Below, one piece after another: positions 27,369-36,100 of a stretch of 64,000 nucleotides of DNA. Position 1 is the first letter of the stretch; every line of letters begins with the position of its first letter. The stretch comes from Nocardia sp. CC227C (lineage in GTDB: Bacteria > Actinomycetota > Actinomycetes > Mycobacteriales > Mycobacteriaceae). The stretch covers positions 310,001 through 374,000 of the forward strand of contig NZ_JASITE010000005.1 in NCBI RefSeq assembly GCF_030767025.1, given 5' to 3'. Made by a program: the position numbers and the translations under genes. The notes under the pieces are model-generated. The model ran no database searches, was not told where the DNA came from, and worked only from the letters and a program-made list of their open reading frames with translations.

Positions 27369-27387
27369 CTTATCCAGCACCGATAAG
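27369..27387. promoter_or_regulatory. Candidate LysR box (CTTATC-N7-GATAAG)
   Basis: A perfect 6-bp inverted repeat with 7-base spacer that fits the T-N11-A LysR pattern, 20-38 bases upstream of the LysR start and about 95 bases upstream of the divergent small secreted protein. Confidence 0.6.
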
Positions 27388-27481
27388 ACTAGGTAATCAA
27401 CGGTCGCCGAGTTCGGTGTTGCTCGGACTGCGAACGTCGGGCAGGCTGGTCATCCGTTGGCAACCGACAGAACGGACCCTC

Positions 27482-27697
27482 ATGCGTAATTGTTTCCGCG
27501 CCAGTGTTTTCGCGATCGTCCTCGCGGCCGCGCCGGTGGCCGCCGTCGCCCCCGCCGGGGCTGTCCCGCTGGAGGAGCCGCGGCCCAGTGCGGCCCAAGC
27601 GGTGGGCGATCCCTGCTACAACCCTCGTGATCTGCCGTCCTATCTCTTCTGCCTCCTGACCCGGATACCCATTCCCGTCGGCCTCTCGTCCGAGTGA
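27482..27697 (+). CDS. Small secreted protein, unknown function
   Basis: 71 residues from ATG 27482. Signal peptide MRNCFRASVFAIVLAAAPVA, cleavage probably after APAGA. The mature part is about 45 residues, begins VPLEEP and has two cysteines (GDPCYNPRD and YLFCLLT) that may pair. It shares the post-cleavage VPLE start with the protein at 6482. No ribosome site is strong. No domain recognised. Confidence 0.5.
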   Translation: MRNCFRASVFAIVLAAAPVAAVAPAGAVPLEEPRPSAAQAVGDPCYNPRDLPSYLFCLLTRIPIPVGLSSE

Positions 27698-27819
27698 TGA
27701 CGGTGCCGGTCACAGTCGATCCAGCGATTCGCACGGGTTCGGCGAGCGGTACGGCCTGACCACGGGCGGAATCCGTTCCGATCGGCGTCGAGGCGCGGCC
27801 GCCGGGCGGAAGATCTGCG

Positions 27820-28260
27820 ATGATCGATCCGATGGTCTCCCCGGATTCCGCCGCGCCGACCGCGGACGACTTCGAGCGCCTCGCCGGAGCGTTGCGCGCG
27901 GAACTGCACCTGCACTGCTACCGGATGCTCGGGTCGGTCCACGATGCCGACGACGCCTTGCAGGAATCCATGCTGCGGGCGTGGCGAGCACTGACCACCG
28001 GTACCGAGGTCCGCGAATTCCGTCCATGGCTGTACCGCATCGCGACGAATCGGTGTCTGACCATGCTGGAGAGCCGCCGACGTCGAGAGTTGCCGACGGA
28101 TTTCGCACCGGGTACGCCCGCGGCCGAACGCTCGTGGCTGGAACCATATCCGGGCTCCGGTGTCGGGGAACCCGGACCGGAGGCCCGGTATACCGCCCGC
28201 GAGGCGGTGGAGCTGGCGTTCATCGCGGTGCTCCAGCAGCTTCCCGGGGTGCAGCGGATT
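27820..28260 (+). pseudogene. ECF sigma factor, truncated before region 4
   Basis: Region 2 is clear: [49 protein letters not shown]. This is the SigJ/SigG-like group that normally carries region 4 and a C-terminal SnoaL-like domain. After [14 protein letters not shown] the match ends; the region 4 helix-turn-helix (normally AALVLREVLG and so on) is absent, and the frame continues with non-conserved basic sequence. An isolated SnoaL-like gene follows at 28394. Without region 4 it should not recognise a -35 element, so it is probably dead. Confidence 0.7.
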
Positions 28261-28393
28261 CGGTCTGCCCGAAGCCATCGCCGACGAATCCACCGCGCCA
28301 GGATGAATCCGGCTCGCGCCGAGGGTCGTACGAGGTGTGGGAGATGCCCACCGACCGGCCCTGCGGACCGGTGCGCCGAAAGGACGACCACCG

Positions 28394-28849
28394 ATGACGA
28401 ACGACGAACACCGGATTCGAACCCTCATCGAGGCTTGGGCGGCAGCCGTCCGAGCCGGTGACCTCGACGGAGTACTCACCGGCCACACCGACGACATCGT
28501 CATGTTCGATGTGCCGCCCCCGCACGACGGGGTCCGCGGCATAGCCGCCTACCGACAGACCTGGCCGCCGTTCTTCACCTGGCTGGCCGACGGTGCCGAC
28601 TTCGACATCCTCTCCCTCGACGTCACCGCGGGCACCGATGTGGCGTTCGCCCATGCCCTCCTGCGCTGTGGCACCCCCGACACCTACGCGAAGACCCCGG
28701 AGCTGCGGCTGCGGCTCACCCTCGGCCTCCGCAAGGTGGACGGGGAATGGCAGGTCAGCCATGAACACCACTCCTTCCCCGACTCCTCCATCCCCGATCC
28801 CACCGCGCTCATCGACGCCGCGACAACTGATCCGGGGTCGGGGACATGA
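28394..28849 (+). CDS. SnoaL-like / ketosteroid isomerase-fold protein
   Basis: 151 residues from ATG 28394 with GAAAGGA upstream. N-terminal helix [20 protein letters not shown], then [13 protein letters not shown] and the strand block [20 protein letters not shown], typical of the DUF4440/SgcJ-type NTF2-fold proteins. It lies 133 bp after a truncated sigma factor of a class that normally ends in a similar fold, but this is a complete free-standing domain with its own ribosome site. Role unknown. Confidence 0.8.
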   Translation: MTNDEHRIRTLIEAWAAAVRAGDLDGVLTGHTDDIVMFDVPPPHDGVRGIAAYRQTWPPFFTWLADGADFDILSLDVTAGTDVAFAHALLRCGTPDTYAKTPELRLRLTLGLRKVDGEWQVSHEHHSFPDSSIPDPTALIDAATTDPGSGT

Positions 28850-28875
28850 GCCGGCTTCCCCGGTCATTCCGGGTG

Positions 28876-29466
28876 TCACCCACGGCGCGGCGAGCTTTCG
28901 CGGTCGGGCAGGGCCACCCGGACAACGGTCGCGACCTGCGCTCGGAGTTGATCGATGTCGACCTGTTCGGGTCCGCGGGTGAGCTCGTCGAACAGGATCC
29001 CGCCGACGAGGGTGATAGCCAGCCGGGCTCGGTGGGGGTCGCCGGTGAGCGCCGACGCCATCGCGTGGAACTCGGCGATGACGCTACCCATCGCCGACTC
29101 GATCAGTTCGCGGCTGCCCGGGTCGAGCCGCAGGATCATGCTGGCGCGACTGCGGATTCGGGCCGGGCCGAGCCAGTGCGCCAGGGTCGTGGTGGTGCCT
29201 TCGACAAGGAGGTCCGGGTCCAGGTCCGGGGTGAGCGGGCCGGGCCGGTACCGGTCGATATCGGCGCGTTCGAGCTCGCTGATGCGGTGTAGCACCGCGG
29301 CGAGCAGGTCGCTGCGCGCCGGGTAGTGGTAGCTACAGGTGCCCGGCGGCAGCCCTGCCCGCGCGTCCGTGGCGCGGTGGGTGAGCCCGCGCAGACCTTC
29401 GGTGCCGATGATGTCGGTCGCCGCGTCGGCCAGCAGGGTTTTGCGATTTCGCGCACTCCGTTCCAC
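28876..29466 (-). CDS. TetR-family transcriptional regulator
   Basis: 196 residues from GTG 29466. N-terminal helix-turn-helix: LLADAATDIIGTEGLRGLTH, RATDARAGLPPGTCSYHYPA, then an all-helical ligand domain. Divergent from a small membrane protein gene. Two identical palindromes lie just upstream of its start (11-40 bases), so it most likely represses itself and the membrane protein gene. Confidence 0.88.
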   Translation of the reverse strand: MERSARNRKTLLADAATDIIGTEGLRGLTHRATDARAGLPPGTCSYHYPARSDLLAAVLHRISELERADIDRYRPGPLTPDLDPDLLVEGTTTTLAHWLGPARIRSRASMILRLDPGSRELIESAMGSVIAEFHAMASALTGDPHRARLAITLVGGILFDELTRGPEQVDIDQLRAQVATVVRVALPDRESSPRRG

Positions 29467-29476
29467 ACCGTCGACA

Positions 29477-29506
29477 CTACAGCTGTAGCATCCACTACAG
29501 CTGTAG
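29477..29506. promoter_or_regulatory. Tandem TetR operators (two copies of CTACAGCTGTAG)
   Basis: Two perfect 12-bp palindromes, 29477-29488 and 29495-29506, centres 18 bp apart, in the 75-bp gap between the divergent TetR gene and the membrane protein gene. Identity of both copies and the position make them operator sites with good confidence. Confidence 0.8.
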
Positions 29507-29541
29507 CGGACTCGGCCGCACAGCCCGGACAAGGAGCGGCT

Positions 29542-29997
29542 ATGCGTTATCTCCCCTATCGAATCGGCGCGTGGAGTTGGATCGCGACGGGCGGAATACA
29601 CTCCACGGCCGACGTGGTCGCACGGTTCGTCGTAGCCGACACCCCCGCGGAACAGGTGATGCGCGGCGAACGCTTCGAACTCGCGGGCAGGTCGAACGAC
29701 CTCTACACCCTGAACATGGGATTCAGCATCACCATGGGCTACAGCATGGTGCTGGCCGGCGTGCTGTTCCTGCTCGCCGCCCGCCGCGCCGACCCGATCG
29801 AGCGAACCCGTCCGATCGCCTTCGTCGGTCTCGCCTTCTCACTGGGTGCGCTCGCCCTCGCGGTGGCCGTCGTCAAAATGCCCCCGCCCATCCTCACCTT
29901 CGGAATCGCCAGCCTCGCCTTCAGTGCGGCGGTGATCACTCCGGTTCGGCAACCCGATGGCGGTGATCGGCACGCCGCGGCGGCCGGGAGCGCCTGA
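29542..29997 (+). CDS. Small four-helix membrane protein controlled by TetR
   Basis: 151 residues from ATG 29542 after AAGGAG. Four membrane segments (GAWSWIATGGIHSTADVV, NMGFSITMGYSMVLAGVLFL, IAFVGLAFSLGALALAVAVV, ILTFGIASLAFSAAVI). It resembles the LIC_13387-type membrane proteins of unknown function, a recollection I could not verify. The adjacent divergent TetR gene and tandem operators imply ligand-inducible expression. Confidence 0.65.
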   Translation: MRYLPYRIGAWSWIATGGIHSTADVVARFVVADTPAEQVMRGERFELAGRSNDLYTLNMGFSITMGYSMVLAGVLFLLAARRADPIERTRPIAFVGLAFSLGALALAVAVVKMPPPILTFGIASLAFSAAVITPVRQPDGGDRHAAAAGSA

Positions 29998-30184
29998 TCC
30001 GACTTCGGCCACGACCGTGAGGGTTCGCTCTGGATCCCACCCCACGAACGGCGTTCGAACCCGCCGGGGCGGGATCACCGGCCGGCCGAGCGGACGGACA
30101 TCCCTCATATCGGCCAACCAGCTCTATTCCACTGTGGCACCGCAACTTTCGGCGTTTAATTAAGGGCGTCGAAGGAGGCTTCCG

Positions 30185-33100
30185 ATGCCCGTTCCACAGC
30201 TTGTCAAGGTCTACAGCCAGCGACGCTACCTCCACACCACCCTCGTGCAGCATCAAGGCACGACCGTGGCATTCGCGATGGACGACACCCGTCGCATCTT
30301 CTATTCGGTACTCGACATGTCGCGGGACACCGGAGACGCTTACGACACCGAGAACTGGGGTGACAACCCACGAGAGCTGAAGTTCCCGAACGAGATCGCG
30401 CAGGTGGGCTATGCCGCCGCCGGGGCGGCCGTGCTGCCGACCATCAAACGTGGCGGCCGCGTCGAGGCGAGCAGCTCGGAAACATTGCGCCCCGACGACA
30501 TCGACCCGTTCCTGTCCACCACCGCGCGGCTGGGTGCGGCGGCGCCGTTCCAGGTGGTGTCGGACGGCACCAATGTGCTGGTGTTCCGGCAATCCATCGA
30601 TGCGGCGCACGCGGACATGGTGTTCAAACTGCCGAACGGTACGGTGACCGGGACGGCCGGTACCGAACGGGTTGCCGTCGTCGACAACACGCTGCTGTGC
30701 GATCGATTCATCTTGGCGGGCAGCGAACTTCGTCCACTGATGGAGGTGCGCTACCAGCGCAGCCGTCAGCGCACCCGCCCGGAGTCCTACCGCGATACCC
30801 TGAGCACCAAGGACATGGACGGCTACCCGTTCTACGAGCCCACCCAGGAACTGACCTTCGTCCGCCACCTCACCGACGGCGCCTTCACCATTCTGCTACT
30901 GCCCACCCAGGTGACCGACGTCCGGCGCTGGCAGCTGTTCGCGCGCAACGGCACAACACAGCGCATCGACGCGTTCAATATCGAGCAGTCCGCCGACGGG
31001 CTGTTCAACACGATGGGCAGCCAGTTCTACACCAGCCCCGACCCCGCCCACACCGCAGCGGTTTTCGAACGACGCCCCGGCACCTGCCCGTTCACCGGCA
31101 AACCGCTGGTGCCCGTGGCGAGCAAATCCGACTTCGCCCAGACGGCCCTGCGGTTCAGCGGCACGGCCTTCACCTACGTCAACCTGCACAACCCGGCATC
31201 GTTGACGTTCACCACTCCGAAATGCACCGTGGAGGCCTGGATTCGGCCTACCGCACCGAATGGCACCATCCTCACCAAACACGACAGCAACCAGGTCCAG
31301 GGCACGTTCACATTGGCGCTCAGCGGCAAGGGAACGGTGACGGTGCGGCGCGGCGGCGCGGCGCTGCTCGAATCGGACCGCCCGGTACCGATGGGCACCT
31401 ACTGCCATATCGCGGTCACCTTCGACGGCGACCGCGCGGAACTGTATCTGGACGGCGTGCAGTCCGGTGCGGGCCTGCTGCCAATCGGAACCCTCACCAC
31501 CACAGATGTTTTGATCGGTGCGCAACAGGGCGGTGCCGCCTGGTACAACGGCGAGATCGATGAGATCCGCGTCTGGAACCGCACCCGGTCCCCGGCGGAG
31601 CTGGCGCGCGACCGCTGTCTCTGCCTGATCGGCAACGAGCCCGGGCTGATCGCCTACTACCGCTTCGACGAGGGCTCCGGCACAACGCTTTTCGACCGGA
31701 CCGACAACAGGGCCGATGGCACGGTGAACAAGGCGACCTGGGTGACTTCCCACGCCCCCATCGGCGACCGACCCGGCATGCGCCGCGACAGCTTCACCTT
31801 CGCGGACCGCACCATCGTCTCCGGTCTGACCGCGACACTGTATTTCCAGCAGGAGAACGCTGTCGCCGGGTACGCCACCGATGAGAAACCCCTGAAGAAG
31901 CAGGCGCGGGTGCTGCTGGCCGGGGTCACCGCCGGTCCGCCGCCGCCCGGCGGCACCGCAGGCCGATCCTATGTCGCCACCCTGGATTTCGCGGTCGGCC
32001 GGGATGGTCGGCTGGCCCAGGTGCCGGACCGGATCACCCTGCCCGCGGTGGGCAAACCGGCGACGGCCCCGGACCTCGACCGCATCAGCGCACTCGAGCA
32101 GGCCATCAAGGCACTGCAGACCCGCATCGCGAACGACGAAGCGCTGCTGGCCCAACCGGTGCCCGACGCGCAGGCCATCGCGGCCTGGCAAGCCGAGCGC
32201 ACCAGCGTCGCGGCCGAGGTAGCCCGGCTCCAGGCCCAGTACGACCGGGAGAACACGGTTACCAACTGGACCTATCGGATCCGCAATGCGATCGACAACT
32301 CGTTCATGACCGCCTACCCGGCCGGGGATCAGGGGATGCGGCTGACCGCGACCATGGACCCGCGCGAGGGCTGTGCGCTGTTCCGCATCCGCGATACCGG
32401 TGTACGCGCGGGCGACGGCCGTCCCTACTACCTCATCGCCCCGCCCTACAGCCCCGGCGGTGGCTTCGCCACCCCGCTGCGGGTGTCGGACGCGCGTCCG
32501 GGCAACAACCACGGCCCGCTGATCGGTCAGCCGCCGACCGGCGCCCCCGACGTGATCTTCTTCGACTTCCAGTACATGTCCCACGGTGTTCCCGGACCGG
32601 AGCCGGGCAGCGGTTCGTGGGCGCGGTTTCTGATCGACGTCGCGGACGCATCGTCCACCGAGGGCGAGATCATCGCCCAGTCCAATGGCAGGCAGGTGCT
32701 GTTCCGGCCGATGGCCAGCGGCAAGGACTATCCGGGCGAGGAGGATCGCTATCGCACCGTCAACGAGGGCGAGACCGTCGATCCCAAGGCGGTCCGCTTC
32801 ATCTTCCAGCGCTACACCCTGCCCTCGGGGGTCGATGTCACGCTGCAGACCGCCCGCGACAAGCTCAGCGATCTCGACACCAAGATCGACGACGCGCAGC
32901 GCAAGACCGCGCGGATCGCCGAGGCGAAGGCCCGCATCGCCGCCGCCGAACTGGAACTGGCCGCCGAACTGAACGAATTGGCGGTCCTCACCGGCGGTGC
33001 GCAGGGCAGTGCCGACACGGTGCTTCCGATGCCCTATCTCGGCGCCGACCGCCGGGGACTCAGCTACGCGGGCGGCCTGCTGGCCTTCGCCTGGACCCCG

Positions 33101-36100
33101 GACACCCCGTTCCTGGCCGACAGCACCGTCGGTCATGTCGCCCTGTATTTCCGGGGCGGCGAGGGCCAGTTCTTCGCGGCCTATTACGACACCACGGTGT
33201 CGCGTTCCAGCCGCAAGCTGGCCACCGACACCGCGCCGCTGCGGCTCGTCAGCCGCGACGCCCTGATCGACCTCACCGGCACGACCGTGGTCGTGACCGA
33301 CGGCGACACACCGCAACGCTGCACCGTCACCATCACCACCGGCACCGAAGTGGAGACCTTCCGGCAGGTGCCGCGCACTCCCGTGCAGTTCGCCAGCGTC
33401 CTCAACGGCGACCCCGACACCACCTCCGTCCTGGTCGGCCTCGTGCAGCAGGCCGACGCGAAAACCCTCACGCTGGCCGAACCCACGCCCAACGTCCTCC
33501 CGGGCGGGAGTGCGATCTCGGTGGGCGACAAGGCATTCCTGGTCGCCGCCCACACTCCCGCGGGGGCGAAGTCCCTCACCGTGGTGGCGGGCGACACCAC
33601 CGGCATCGCCGCGGGGACCGAGATCCGGTCGGTGTTCTACGCCGCGGGATGGGCCACCGCCACCCGCGCCGGGGTCTCGCTGCACACCGGCTCCACCCGC
33701 ATCCGCGTGGACGCCACCTCGACCACCGGGTCGGTGGTCAACGGCAGCGCCGCCGGTCTGGTCGCCGGACGCACCATGCAGTGGCGCGCCGAAGCTCCCG
33801 GACGCGCATTCAGCTTCGACGGCAAACAGAATCGGCTCGCACTGCCAGCGGCACTGCTGCCCCAGACCGCCGCCCCGGGCGATTTCACCCTGGAGGCCTG
33901 GATACTGCCGGACCGGGTGCCGGACAGCGCGCGGGTGCTGCACGCCAACACCGGTACCGGCGGCTCCGATTCCCGCTACACCCTCGGCGTCGCCCCGGCT
34001 CCGCTGCTGACCGCGCTGACCTTCGATGACGGCAAGGACCGGGTGGACTGCGGGCCTATTCCGCTGGGCGGCGACTTCACCATCGAGTTCCTCGCCAAAC
34101 GTCAGGCCGTGTCCGGACGTACCGAGTTCCTCGTCGTCCAGGGCGATCCAACAGCGAACAATCTGCTGCACATCGGATTCCGCCACGACAACACGTTCGT
34201 CTTCGGCTTCTTCGGCAACAACGACCTGAACATCGCCACGGCCTTCACCGACCTGCAATGGCATCACTGGGCGGCGGTCTACGACCGGGCCAACGGCGTG
34301 CAGATCCTCTACCGCGACGGGGAGAAGATCGGCCAGCGCGACGTCGCCACGCCCTATGGGGGCGGCGGTGACCTCTACCTGGCCGGTTGGCCGCGAGCCC
34401 AGATGGCAGCCAAGGTCCGGATGGACGAGGTCCGCGTCTGGTCCCGGGTGCGTTCCGCGGCGGAGATCTATCTCGACATGGGACGGCGCGTCGGCGGACG
34501 CGAGACCGGACTGCTGCGCTGCTGGTCCTTCGCCGGCAAGCGCGCCACCGATCGCTCACCGGCCGGACAGGACGGACAGCTCGTCGGCAACCCGTCGCAA
34601 GCGCCCTCGAGTCTCGGCGGCCACCAGGTGTTCGCCGCACTCGGCGACCGGATCGTGCGCAGCCGGGACGCGTTCCCGACCAACGAATGGGAGCACCTGG
34701 CACTCACCGTGCGACCGTCCTGGGCGATCCGGCTGGACGGGGGTGGCTACCTCGACGCCGGGCGGGACGAGCCGTTCAATATCGTCGGGGACCTCACCCT
34801 CGAGGTCTTCACTACCGTCGACAGGATCGGCCTGATTCAAGGCCTGGCCTCGTTCGGCAGTGTCGGCAGCGGCGAATCCGGCGGGGTGCCCTACCAACTA
34901 CAGGTGCTGTCCAACGGTATCCTGCGTTTCTCCTTCGTGGATCTCGACGGCAATGCTCAGCACCACGAGTCCACCCGCCCCATCACGGTCGGCGCCTTCC
35001 ACCGGCTGGCGGTGGTCCGCAAGGGCGGCAACGAGATTCACTTCTACATAGACGGCGACACCGCCGGCACGAGCCGATACGAGGGCAGCGCCCCGCAGGG
35101 CGGCCCCGGTCCACTCGAGTTCGGCCGGGTGCGGGTGGGCTCGGCCGCCGCCGGCCTGCGCGGGACGCTGAGCGAGGTGCGACTGTGGCGGGTGGCCCGC
35201 TCCCCCGCCGACGTCTGCCGGGAAGCACCGCCACGCAGCTCGGGACTGGTGGCGCACTGGAGGTTCCAGGAGAACTCCGGGTACGTCACCGTCGACACCA
35301 CCGGCACCTACCGCGCCGAACTCAACGACGCGAGCTGGACCAGGAGTCCGGATCCGGCCGCGAGCCCGGCGCAGCTGTACCGCAATGGCGAGGCGGTGGT
35401 CTTCGACATAGTCGGCGCCACCGACGATCTGCGGACCGCCGGATACGGCGACACCCAGTTCACCATCGGCGGCCGCCTGGTGGGCGGCACCCTGCAGGAG
35501 CCGTTCAGCGGCGTGCTGGAGGAGGTTCGGGTGTGGCACACGCTGCGCACCCAGGAACAGATCCTCGACAACCTGTTCACCCGGCTGAAGGGTGAGAGGG
35601 ATCAGCTCATCGCCTGCTACAGCTTCGACCTCGCACTGGGCGCGGACGCCACATCCGCGTTGCGGGACAGTGGATTACGAGGCAACGATCTCGAGTTCGG
35701 CAGCACCGACCAGAAGCCCCGGATGGTGCTGTCCACCGCGCCGCTGTCCACCGACACCGCGCAGGTGCGCTCGGCGCTGTCGGGTGTGTCGACCGCCTTC
35801 CAGGACCGGATCAGCAATATCCCGGCGGCCACCGAATACGCCGACGCCCAGATCGACCACCAGGGGCGGCTCACCGGAGTGATGAAGCGCTGCTACAGCT
35901 ATCGCCGCGGTGACAAGTGGTACCTGATCACCGGATACAAGATCGGCAATCTGGTCACCGAATGGATCGGCCAGGCACAGTTCGATCCGCAGATCATCGG
36001 CTATATCGAGGGCGCGCCGCCGGTGCCGTCGGAGAACCTCACCGGCTCGAGCACCGCCGACCTCACCGGAACCTCCAGTGTCGCCTTCCGGCAATCGGAT

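Noticed and set aside
30896..34267. An 1123-codon reverse frame antisense to the giant LamG gene
   Set aside because: Same reason: compositionally simple, no domain, no ribosome site.
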